A program made the translations under genes and the position numbers. A DNA stretch of 64,000 nucleotides, taken from contig SZWC01000585.1 in NCBI GenBank assembly GCA_023375785.1, positions 154,650 through 218,649 on the forward strand, given 5' to 3'. Positions 23,491-35,335 of the stretch are shown piece by piece. The notes under the pieces were generated by a model. That model had not been told where the DNA came from and made no database searches. It saw only the letters and a list, made by a program, of their open reading frames with translations. How positions within the stretch are numbered: position 1 is the stretch's first letter; each line of letters opens with the position of its first letter. Origin of the DNA: Penium margaritaceum. Its lineage: Eukaryota > Streptophyta > Zygnematophyceae > Desmidiales > Peniaceae.

Positions 23491-24517
23491 TGATTCCCCT
23501 CTGGCCATTTCTGACTCGTATTATGAGTTGTCAACGTTGACCACACACAGCGGGTTTCTGTCGTCAAATGCAGAACATATGCCTACTTTGGTCGGTCATT
23601 GTGCATGGTAGCCACACCATGATACTATTTATTAAAGGTCGTTGTACTTGCTAGTTGAAAATGAATATTCTGAAACAATTGTTTCCCCCTCTGGTCATTT
23701 GTGACTCGTGTTATGGGTTGTGAACGTTGCCCACCCATACTGAAATTATTTCGTCATGGTCAGTGACATGTACCTAGTTTGGTTGTCCGGTGTGCAAAGT
23801 AGCCACACTGTGCCACTACGTATTGAAGTTCGTTGTCCTTTGTAGTCAATACATATGGTTTCGAAATCATTGTCTCTCCATCTGAACACTTCTGACCCGT
23901 GTTATGAGTTGTCAGTGTTGACAACACATAGTGGACTTCTTTGGTCATAGTCAGTCACGTATGCATCCTTTGGTTTGTCACTGTGCATACTAGCCACACC
24001 GCGCCAATACTTGTTGGACGTCTTTGTACTTGCTAGTTGATTACTAGTGTTCCCAACCTATTGTTTCCCCCTCAGACCATTTGTGACTTGTGTTATGAGT
24101 TTTCAACGTTGACCATACACTGTGAAATTCTTTTAGTCATTGTTACTGGCATATGCCTACTTTGGTTTGTCAATGTACATGGTTGCCATGCTGTGTCACT
24201 ACGTACTGAAGGTCTTTGTGCTTTCTAGTTGACACCGAGTGTTCCCAAACTATTGTTTACCCGTCAGACTATCCGTGACTCTTGTTGTGGGTTTTCAACG
24301 TTGACCACATGAAGTGAATTTATTTGGTCATGGTCAGTGACATATGCATATTTTGGTTGGTGACTGTGCATGGTAGCCACACTGTGCCACTACATATTGA
24401 AGGTCATTGTACTTGCTAAGCAATAACTAGTTTTCACAAACCATTGTTTTCCCCTCGGACCGTTTGTGACTCGTGTTATGCGTTGTCCAATTTGACCACA
24501 CACATTGACATTCTCTG
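23491..24517 (+). repeat. 190-bp satellite, about 5.4 copies
   Basis: A second, unrelated satellite with a monomer of 190-192 bp. The anchor GTGACTCGTG or its variants lies at 23511, 23701, 23892, 24083, 24275 and 24466. Each unit then has TTATGAGTTGTCAACGTTGACCA-like sequence, a CATATGCCTACTTTGGT block, a GTAGCCACAC block and a TTGTTTCCCCCTC block. Monomers differ noticeably. The length is in the range of nucleosome-sized satellites common at plant centromeres and heterochromatic knobs, but only a few copies are present and a role cannot be inferred. The short open frames across it are incidental. Confidence 0.9.
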
Positions 24518-25326
24518 GTTGTTGGAATTTACATAAGCAGAACGTTTAAGAACCTTCAGATGAGGTACTGTGATTGTTCAATTCTCTAGTACTGTGCTGA
24601 ATTTGTTGGTGATGACTTCTCATTTAAGAATAACCGCTTACACACACAGAGGCACTCTTGCCTTGGCAATTTCACTGACTGTGTGATTCAAGAGTATGAA
24701 GTTAAGGCACAGATACACGACTCGTCTCACAAGCTTTTCAACGGTACCAAGCTTGCTTGAAATGGTTACACTCAGACGAGGTAATAGAAAATGCAAACCT
24801 ACAGCTACTTATCTATCTACACTACCTAGAAGCAAGGAAGTACAAGTGTTGACTCAGTCCGGTATTCTTGTGTCTTCACAGGATCTCCCGGGCACCGCTC
24901 GATGATCTCCGATCATCGGGAGACCGAGGGTGGCGGATGCCCCGCATCCTCGATGCGATCCACGGACAAAATCGTCCAGATATGCGGTACCTTCTTCATG
25001 ACCATCGATCTGGCTCGGGCTCTTGGCTCACGACGATGATCCGACCTTATCTCTTGATACCAATGGGGTCGATCAATCCTAAGCTCCCTCGCATGATTCC
25101 TGACCACAGGATCCTCTTTTAGAAAGATACATTTCTTCAGCAGTTACTTGGTCCACGCCACGTCAGCAGCCTTGCAGTCGAGAGGAGCTCACGCTCGCAC
25201 TCTCCCCTTGTTTCCCGGACCACCCATCTTGCTGATCCAAAACATGCCGATATATATGGCTGCCAATGCAAATGTACTGTCAGCTCTCCGGAGATCCAAT
25301 ATGATGAGTAGAGGAAGTAGGGCCGC
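24518..25326. other. Single-copy-looking stretch between two arrays
   Basis: No tandem structure is visible. The part from about 24880 to 25110 is GC-richer and has an 8-bp stem, CGATGATC at 24900-24907 and GATCATCG at 24911-24918, with a 3-base loop. Open frames at 24696-24905 and 24868-25122 (plus) show no recognisable domain and no preferred strand. A TTGATACCAATGG string at 25054 faintly recalls a primer-binding site but matches poorly and has no LTR beside it. I see no gene that I can support. Confidence 0.45.
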
Positions 25327-26930
25327 GGATGGTTGCGAGTGGTTGCGAGTGGTTGCGAGTGGTTGTGAGTGGTTGCGAGTGGTTGCAAGTGGTTGTGAGT
25401 GGTTAAGAGTGGTTGCGAGTGGTTACAAGTGGTTGTGAGTGGTTGCGAGTGGTTGCAAGTGGTTGCGAGTGGTTGCCAGTGGTTGCGAGTAGTTGCAAGA
25501 AACTGCCAATGATTGCGAGTGGTTGCGAGTGATTGCGGGTGGTTGCGATTGGTTTCAATTGGTTGCGAGTGGTTGCGAGTGGTTACGAGTGGTTGTGAGT
25601 GGTTGCGAGTGGTTGCGAGTGGTTGCGAGTGGTTGCGAGTGGTTGCAAGTGGTTGCGAGTGGTTGCCAGTGGTTGCGAGTAGTTGCAAGAAACTGCCAAT
25701 GATTGCGAGTGGTTGCGAGTGATTGCGGGTGGTTGCGATTGGTTTCAATTGGTTGCGAGTGGTTGCGAGTGGTTGCCAGTGGTTGTGAGTGGTTGCAGAT
25801 GGTTGCGACTGGTTGTGAGTGGTTGCGAGTGGTTGCGAGTGGTTACAAGTGGTTACGAGTGGTTGTGAGTGGTTGCAGATGGTTGCGACTGGTTGTGAGT
25901 GGTTGCGAGTGGTTGCGAGTGGTTACAAGTGGTTACGAGTGGTTGTGAGTGGTTACAAGTAGGTGGGAGTGGTTACGAGTGGTTGTGAGTGGTTGCAAGT
26001 GGTTGCGATTGGTTGCATATAGTTGCGAGTGATTGCGAGTGGTTGCTTGTGGTTGCGATGGGTCGTGAGTGGTTGCGAGTGGTTGCGAGTTGTTGCAAGT
26101 GGTTGTGAGTGGTGACGAGTGGTTGGAAGTGGTTGCTAGTGGTTGCCAGTGGCTGCGAGTGGTTGCCAGTGGTTGCAAGTGGTTGTGAGTGGTTTCAAGT
26201 TATTACAACTGGTTGCGAGTGGTTACGAGTGGTTGCAAGTGGTTGCGAGTGGTTGTGAGTGGTTGCGAGTGGTTGCCAGTGGTTGCCAGTGGTTGCAAGT
26301 GGTTGCGAGTCGTTGTGAGTGGTTGCGAGTGGTTACAAGTGTTTGCGAGTGGTTACGAGTGGTTGCAAAAGCTTGCAAGTTCTTACAAGTGGTTGCAAGT
26401 GATTGCAAGTGGTTGCGAGTCGTTGTGAGTGGTTGCGAGTGGTTACAAGTGTTTGCGAGTGGTTACGAGTGGTTGCAAAAGCTTGCAAGTTCTTACAAGT
26501 GGTTGCAAGTGATTGTAAGTTGGTGCGAGTAGTTGCGAGTGGTTGCGAGTGGTTGTGAGTGGTTGCGAGCAGTTCCGAGTGGTTGCCAGTGGTTGCGAGT
26601 GGTTGTGAGTGGTTGCAAATGGTTGCGAGTGGTTGCGAGTTGTTGCAAGTGGTTGCGAGTGGTTGTGAGTGGTTGCGAGCAGTTCCGAGTGGTTGCCAGT
26701 GGTTGCGAGTGGTTGTGAGTGGTTGCAAATGGTTGCGAGTGGTTGCGAGTTGTTGTTAGTGCTTGCGAGTTATTACGAGTGGCTACGAGTGGTTGTGAGT
26801 GGTTGCAAGTGGTTGCGAGTGGTTGTACTTGGTTGCGATTGGTTGCAAGTGGTTGCGAGTTTCTGGGAGTGGTTGCGAGTGGTTACGAGTGGTTGCGAGT
26901 GGTTACGAGTGGTAGCGAGTGGTTACAAGT
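25327..26930 (+). repeat. 10-bp tandem array (GAGTGGTTGC)n
   Basis: About 160 copies of a 10-bp unit. The commonest variants are GTGAGTGGTT and GCAAGTGGTT in place of GCGAGTGGTT, which are the two products of cytosine deamination at the single CpG at each unit junction. Longer duplicates are superimposed: 190 bp (CAAGAAACTGCC at about 25496 and 25686), 80 bp (about 25783 and 25863), and 110 bp twice (about 26301 and 26411; 26565 and 26675). The unit has no stop in any of the six frames, so open frames of 60-200 codons spelling EWLRVVASGC on one strand and NHSQPLATTR on the other appear everywhere. These are not genes. Confidence 0.95.
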
Positions 26931-26938
26931 TATTATTA

Positions 26939-29900
26939 CAGATAGAACGTGTGACCAAAGCACCATCGAAACAGTGATAGTTTTGTTAAAACACCATCAA
27001 CACAATGATAGTGAAGACAGCACCATTGAAAGCAGTGATAATGTTCCCAAAGCTCCATAGTTACACTCAAAGTGTGACTACAACAGCATGGAAACAGTGA
27101 TGGTGTGACCTAAGCACCATAGACACATTGGAAGTGTGACCAAAGCACAATTCATATAGTACTAATGTGAACTAAGCACAATAGACACGTTGAAAGTGTG
27201 ACCAAAGCACCATTGGAATAGTGAAAATATTACATAAGCACCGTAGACACAGTAAACGTGTGACTATAGCACCATTGAAAAGGTGCTAGTGTGACATAAG
27301 CACCATAGACACAATGAAAGTGTGACCAAAACACCATTGAAACAGTGAAAATGTGACCAAAGCACCACACACACAGTAACAATGTGACCAAAACACCACT
27401 AAACTGTGATAATCTGACCAAAGAACAATAGACACAGTGAAAGTATGACCACAGTGCCATTGAAATAGTGACAATGTGACCAAAGCACATTAAACACAGT
27501 GAAAGTGTGACCAACACACCATTGAACGATGATAATGTGACGCAAGCACTGTAGACAACGTAAAAGTATGACCAAAGCACAATTCAAACAGTTATTATGT
27601 GACCTAAGCACCTAAGCTACAATGAAAGAGTGACCAGAGCACCATTAAAACACTGAGAATGTGACACAAGCACCATAGACACTGTGAAAGTGTGACCAAA
27701 GTAACATTGAGACATTAAGAATGGGACGAAAGCACCATAGGCAAAATGAATGTTTGACCAAAGCACCATTCAAATAATGCGAATGTGTCATAAGCACCAT
27801 ACACACAATACATGTATGCCCGAAACACTGTTGAAAGTGTGATACTTTGACCAGAGCACCATAGACAAAGTGCAATGGTGACCAAAGCACAATTGAAACT
27901 GTGATAATATGACAAAGGCATTATAGACACAGTGAAAGTGTGACCAAAGCACCACCAAAACCGTGATTATGTGACCTAAGCACCATAGACAGAGTGAAAG
28001 TGTGACCAAAGCACAATTGAAACTGTGATAATATGACAAAGGCATTATAGACACAGTGAAAGTGTGACCAAAGCACCACCAAAACCGTGATTATGTGACC
28101 TAAGCACCATAGACAGAGTGAAAGTGTGACCAACATACCATTGAAACAGTGATAATGTGACCAAACCACCATTAAACTAATGATAATGTGACCAAAGCAC
28201 CATGTACACTGTGTAAGTGTGACCAAAGTTCCATTGAAACACCGAGAATATAACAAAAGCACTGCACACACAGTGAAAACGTGGCAAATGCACCATTCAA
28301 ACAATGATAACGTGACCTACAAACCATGGACACAGTGAAAGTGAGACAAAAGCACCATTGAAACAGTGATAATGTGACCAAAGTACCATAAACATGACAA
28401 AGGTATGAGCAAAGCAACATTGAAACAATGATAATGTGACATAAGCACCATAGACATATAGAAAGTGTGACCAAAACACCATTGTAAGTTTGATTATGTA
28501 ACCCCAGCACTATAGTTACAATGAAAGTGTGACAAACGCACCATTGAAACAGCACTGTTGTGACCAATGCACCATCAAAACAGTGATAATGTGACTTGAG
28601 CACGATAGACAGAGTGAGAGTGTGATCAAAGCATCATTGAAATAGTGATAACGTGACCAAAACACCATACACACGGTGAAAGTGTGATAAAGGCCCCATT
28701 CAAACATTGATTATGTGACCAAAGCACCATTGAAATAGTGATAATATTACCAAAGCACCCTATACACAGTGAAAATGTGACCAAAGCAACATTGAAACGG
28801 TGATAATGTGACCAAAGCACCATAGACACAGTAAAATAGTGACCAAAGCATCACTAAAATATATGATATGACCAAAGTACTCTAGATAAAGTGAAAGTAT
28901 GACCAAAGCACGTTTAAAACAGTAATAATGTGATATAAGAGCTCTAGAAAAAGACAAAGTGTGACCATATCACCATTGAAAACGTGATAATGCGACCTAA
29001 TCACCATAGACAATATGAAAGTGTGACTAATGCATCATTAAAACAGTGATAATGTGACCAAAGTACCATAAACATGACAAAGGTATGAGCAAAGCAACAT
29101 TGAAACAATGATAATGTGACATAAGCACCATAGACACAATGAAAGTGTGACCAAAACACCATAGAAACAGTGAAAATGTGACCAAAGCAACATTGAAACG
29201 GTGATAATGTGACCAAAGCACCATAGACACAGTGAAAGTGTCACCAAAACACCATTGAAACAGTGATAATCCTACATACAAACCATACACACAGTGAACG
29301 TGTGACCAAAGTGCCAATGAAACAGTGATAATGTGACCAAACCACCATTAAACTAATGATAATGTGACCAAAGCACCATAGACACAGTAAAATAGTGACC
29401 AAAGCATCACTAAAATATATGATATGACCAAAGTACTCTAGATAAAGTGAAAGTATGACCAAAGCACGTTTAAAACAGTAATAATGTGATATAAGAGCTC
29501 TAGAAAAAGACAAAGTGTGACCATATCACCATTGAAAACGTGATAATGCGACCTAATCACCATAGACAATATGAAAGTGTGACTAATGCATCATTAAAAC
29601 AGTGATAATGTGACCAAAGCACCATAGACACAGTGAAAGTGTCACCAAAACACCATTGAAACAGTGATAATCCTACATACAAACCATAGACACAGTGAAC
29701 GTGTGACCAAAGTGCCAATGAAACAGTGATAATGTGACCAAATTACCGTAGACACAGTGAAAACGTGACCAACACACCATTGAAACAGTGACAATGTGAC
29801 CCAAGCACAATGGACACAGTGAAAGTGTGATCAAATTACCATTGAAACAGAGATAATTTGACCTTAGCACCGTACACAGAGTGAAAGTGTGACTAAAGCA

Positions 29901-31651
29901 CCATTGAAACAGGGATAAGGTGAGGAGAGCACCATGGACATAGGGAAAGTGTGACCGAAACATAATTTAAATAGTGACGACGTGACAAAAGCACCATAAA
30001 CACCGTGAAACAGTGACAAAGGCACCATTGAAACAGTGATAAGGTGAGGAGAGCACCATGGACATAGGGAAAGTGTGACCGAAACATAATTTAAATAGTG
30101 ACGACGTGACAAAAGCACCATAAACACCGTGAAACAGTGACAAAGGCACCATTGAAACAGTGAAAACGTGACAAAAGCACCATAGACACACTAAACGTGT
30201 GACCAAAGCACCATTGAAACAATGATAATATGACCTAAGCACCAAAGCCACAACAAGAGAATGACCAAAGCACCACTGAAAGAGTGACAATGAGACCAAA
30301 GCAGTATAGACACGGTACAAATGTGACCAATGCATCATTGAAACATCGATCATATGACATATAATAGACACAATGAAAGTGTGACCAAAGCACCATTGAA
30401 GATGTTATATTCTCAGCAAATCACAATAGAGCACAGTGAAAGTGTGACCAAAGCACCACCAAAACCGTGATTATGTGACCTAAGCACCATAGACACAATG
30501 AAAGTGTGACCAAAGCACCATTGAAGATGTTATATTCTCAGCAAATCACAATAGAGCACAGTGAAAGTGTGACCAAAGCACAATAAGAAATGTGGTAATG
30601 TGACACAATCACTGTCGACATAGTGAAAGTGTGACCAAAGCACCATCAAAACAGTGATAACATGACCTAAGAACCATAGACAGAGTGCAGACGTGATCAA
30701 AGTACCTTGGACATAGTGAACATGTGACTGAAGCACCGTTGAAATAGTGACAATGTGACCTAAGCACCATGGTCACAGTGATAATGCGACCAAAGCACCA
30801 TTGAACTAGTAATAATGTTACCAAAGCACCATAGACATGGTGAAAGTGTGACCAAAACACCATATTAACAGTAATAATGGGACCTAAGCACCATACACGG
30901 AGTGAAAGCTTGATCAAAGCATCATTGAAATAATGAGAATGTGACCAAGGGACCATAGGCACAATGGAATTGTGACCAAAGCACCATTGAAGGCGTGATC
31001 ATGTGACCAAAACACCATGGACACAGTGAACGTGTGACAAAAGCACCATTCCAATAGTGATAATGTGACCAACACACCATAGACACAGTGAGCGGTTGAC
31101 CAACGCACCATTCAAACAGTCTAATATCACCAAAGCACCATATACACTGTGAAATTGTGACAAAAGCACTACTAAAATAGTGAAAATATGACAAAAGTAC
31201 CATAGACACAGTGATAGTGTGACCAATGCACCATTGAAACAGTGACAATGTTTCCAAAGCACCATAGACACAGTAAAACTATGACAAAAGCACAATCGAA
31301 ATAGTGACACTTTGATTTAAGCACCATAAACATAGTGAAAGCATGACCAACAGCACCATCAAAAGAGTAATAATGACCAATATACTACAGACACAATGCA
31401 AGTGTGACCAAAGCACCATTGAAACAGTGAGAATGTACACAAGAAATATGGACACACTATAAATGTGACCAAAGCACCATTAAAACACTGATAATGTAAC
31501 ACAAGCACTCTAGACACACTAAACGTGTGACCAAAGCACCATTGAAACAGTGAATATGTGACATAAACACCATAGGCACAGAGACATTATGACCAAATTA
31601 CCATTAAAACAATGATAATGTGACCAAAGCACCATAGACACGATGAAGGTG
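26939..31651 (+). repeat. Segmental duplication within satellite, copy 1 (expanded)
   Basis: Starts with GATAGAACGTGTGACC and shares, in the same order, a long series of rare variants with 42523-46314: GATAGTTTTGTYAAAACACC, GAAAGCAGTGATAATGTTCC, CTAGTGTGACATAAGCACC, GAGCTCTAGAAAAAG, TTATATTCTCAGCAAATC-like units, and CACTATWAAAATGTG-like units. It is about 0.9 kb longer than copy 2. The excess is explained by internal duplications absent from copy 2: 124 bp at 27891/28015, 124 bp at 29921/30045, 124 bp at 30401/30525, and a block of about 557 bp (28921/29478). Confidence 0.85.
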
Positions 31652-34600
31652 TGACCAAAGCACTATTGAAACCTTGATAATGTGACATAAGCACCATAGA
31701 CATAGTGAAAGTGGGACCAAAGAACCATTGAAACAGTGATAACGTGACCAAAACAACATATACACATAAAAGTGTGACCAAAGCACCATTGAAATAGTTA
31801 TTGTGTGACCAGAGCATCATAGACAAAGCAAATGTATAACAAAAGCATCATTAAAACAGTGATAATGTGACATAAGCACCAAAGGCCAAGTGAAAGTGTG
31901 ACGAAAGTACCATTGCAACAGTGATCATGTGACGAGAGTCTATATACAAAGTGAAAGTGTGATAAAAACACAATTGAAAGAATTATCATGTCACCGAAGT
32001 ACCATAGACATAGTAAACATGTGACAAAGCACCATTTAAACAGTGATGATGCAAGCACAGCACCATATACACGGTGAAAGTGTGACCAAAGCACCATTCG
32101 AACAGTGATAATGTGATATAAGCATCATAGACACTACAAACGTGTGACCAAAGCACCATTGAAACTGTCAGAATAGAACCAAAGCACCATATACACGATG
32201 AAAGTATGACCAACGCACCATTGAAACAGTGATAACGTGACATACCATGGACAAAATGAAATTATGACAAAAGCAACATTGAAACTGTCATGCTCTGCGT
32301 AAAACACAATAGACACAGTGAAAGTGTGACCAAAGCACCATTAGAACTGTGATAACGTGACACAAGCACTCTAGACATAGTGAGATTGTGACCTCGTATA
32401 ATCAAAACAATGATAATGTAACCTATGCACCATAAACACAGTGAAAGTGTGACCAAAACGCCATTAAAACGGTGATAATGGGACATAAGCACCATAGACA
32501 ATGAAAGTGTGACCAAAGGACAATTGAAACATTGATCATGTGACCAAAGTACCATATACATAGTAGAGGTGTGACCAAAGCACCATTAAAACTGTGCTAT
32601 CGTGACAAAAACATCATAGACACATTAAAAGTGTGATAACAGCACCATTCAAATGTTGATAATGGGACCAACGCGCCATAGACACAGTGAACGTTTGACC
32701 AAAGCACTATTGGCAGAGTGATGATGTGACTAGTAACAATAGAAGCAATGAAAATGTGACCAAACTACCATTAAAATATGATAAAAGTACCATAGACACG
32801 GTGAACGTGTGACCAAAGTAACATTGAAACAGTGATAATGAGACCTAAGAACCATAGACACGGCAAAAGTGTGACCAATGCACCATTGAAACAGTGAGAA
32901 TTTCAGCTAAGCACCATAGATACAATGAAATAATTTCTAAAGCACCATTGTAACAATCATAATATGACCAAAACACCATAGAAAAGTGAAAACGTGACCA
33001 AAACACCATTGAAACAGTGATAATGTGACACACGAACCATGGAAACAGTGAAAGTTTGACCAAAGCATCCTTGAAAATTTGATAATGTGACCAAGCACCA
33101 AAGACAGGGTGAAAGTGTGACCAAAGCACAACTGAAAGATTGATAATGTGACTTGAACACCATAGGCACCATCTAGCTGTGACCAAAGAGCCATTCAAAC
33201 ACTGATAATGTGACCAAGGCAACATAGACACACTGAAAGTGTGACCGAAGCACCATTGAAACATTGAAATTGTGACTTAAGCACCATAACTACTGTGAGC
33301 GTATAACGAACGAACCATTTACACAGTGAGCACATGACACGATGTGGGTGTGACCAACGCACCATTGAAACGCTGTTAATGCAACCTAAGCTTCATATAC
33401 ACAGTGAAAGTGTGACCAAAGAACTATAGAAGCAATATTAATGTAACCAAAACAACATAGACACATAAAAGTGTGACCAAAGCACCATTTAAATAGTGAT
33501 TATGTGAGCTACGCATCCTAGGCACAGTGAAAGTGTGACCAAAACACAGCTAAAACAGTGATAATGTGACCTAAGCACCATAGACATAGTGAACGTGTCA
33601 CCAGAGTACCATTAAAACCGGGATAATGTGATGAGAGAACAACAGACACAGTGAATGTGTGATCAAAACACCATGGAAACAGTGATTATGTGATCAAAGC
33701 GCCATTCACACATTGAATGTGTAACCAAAGCACCATTGAAACAGCGATGATGTGACATAAGCACCAACAACACTGTAAAAGTGTGACCAAAGCACCACTG
33801 AAACAGTGATAATGACACCAAAATACCATTGAAACATGATAATATGACATGCCATTGACACAACAAAGGTGTGACCAAAGCACCCCTGAAACCATCATAC
33901 TACGAGTAAAGCACAATAGACACACAGAAACGACGACCAAAGCACCCTTAGAAATGTGACAATGTGACAAAACAACAATAGACAAAGTGAAAGTGTTACC
34001 AAAGCACCATCAAAACAGTGATAATGTAGCCTATGCACCATAGAAACAGTAAACGTGTGACCAAATCACTATACAAATAGTGATTATTTGAAGTGTAATA
34101 AAAGTACCATTGACACAGTGATAATGTGACCTTAGCACCAAAGACACAGTGAAAGTATGCCCAAAGCATCATTGAAATGGTGATAGTGTGAGCAAAACAC
34201 CATATACATAGTGAGCGTGTTACCAAAGCACCGCTGAAATAGTGATAATGTGACCAAAGCACCATAGACAATGAAAGTATGACCAGAGCACAATTGAAAC
34301 AGTGATGATGTGACCAAAGCATTATATATAATGTGAAAGGATGACCAAAGCACCATTGAAACAACGATACTTGGTCATAAGCACCAAATACACAGGGAAA
34401 GTATGACCAAAGCACCATAGACACGGTGTTAATGTTTCATAAGCACCATAGACACATTGAAGATGTGACCAAAGCACCATTGTAACCGTGATAATGTGAC
34501 CTAAATACCATAGACACAATGAACATTTAACCAAAGCACCACTAGAATAGTGATAATGTGACCAAAGTACCATGGGAACATAGAAGTGTGATGAAAACAC

Positions 34601-34702
34601 CATTGAAATATTGATAATGGTACATAAGCACCATACATAATGGAAGTGTGACCAAAGCACAATTGAAACAATGATAGCGTGACCAAAGCATCATAGACAG
34701 TG

Positions 34703-35335
34703 AAATTGTGACCAAAGCTCCATTGAAAAAGCGATAATGGGACCTAAACACCATAGACATGTTGAGAGTATGACCAAGGCACTACAAAAACAGTAAAAAT
34801 GTAACATAAGCACCATAGACACAGTGAAAGTGTGACCAAAGCACCCTTGAACCATTCATGATATAACCTAAGCCCTATAGGCACAGTGAAAGTGTGATTA
34901 AAGCACCATTGAAATAGTGATAATATGACCTAAGCACCATAGACACGATAAAATTATGACCAAATCATCATTGAAACAGCGATTGTCTGACCAAAGCACC
35001 ACATAAACCGTGATAGTGTGACGGAAGCACTATAGGCACAGTAAACGCGTGACCAAAGTACCATTGAAACAGTACTAATGTGACCCAAGTACCATAGACT
35101 ATGTGAAAGTGTGACCAAAGCACCAAAAAAACAGTGATAATGTGACCTAAGCACCATGGAAACTGTGCAAGTCTGACCACAGCACCTTTGAAACCATGAT
35201 AATGTGACCTAACTACCATAGACACAGTGCAAGTGTGACCAAAGAACTATTGAAATTACGACAATGTGACCTAAGCACCATAGACACATTGAAGGTGTGA
35301 CCAAAGCACCATTAAAAGAGTGATAATGTGACCAA
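34703..35335 (+). repeat. Diverged duplicate of 705-1335
   Basis: This is the second member of the pair described at 705-1335. It carries the same ordered variants (ATGTTGAGAGTATGACCAAG, CCATAGACTATGTGAAAG, CACCATTAAAAGAGTGATAAT) at nearly the same spacing. Here it lies inside a plus domain more than 33 kb away. Confidence 0.75.

Noticed and set aside
25050-25063. Second primer-binding site (minus strand TTGGTATCAAGAGA)
   Set aside because: Only the first eight bases after the leading T fit the initiator-tRNA complement, and no LTR end or second LTR is beside it.
25490-25690. 190-bp duplication in the 10-bp array as a relic of the 190-bp satellite
   Set aside because: It is 19 copies of the 10-bp unit with no sequence in common with the 190-bp monomer; the equal length is coincidence.
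25137-26977. Open frames spelling EWLRVVASGC or NHSQPLATTR
   Set aside because: These are by-products of the 10-bp array, open on both strands.
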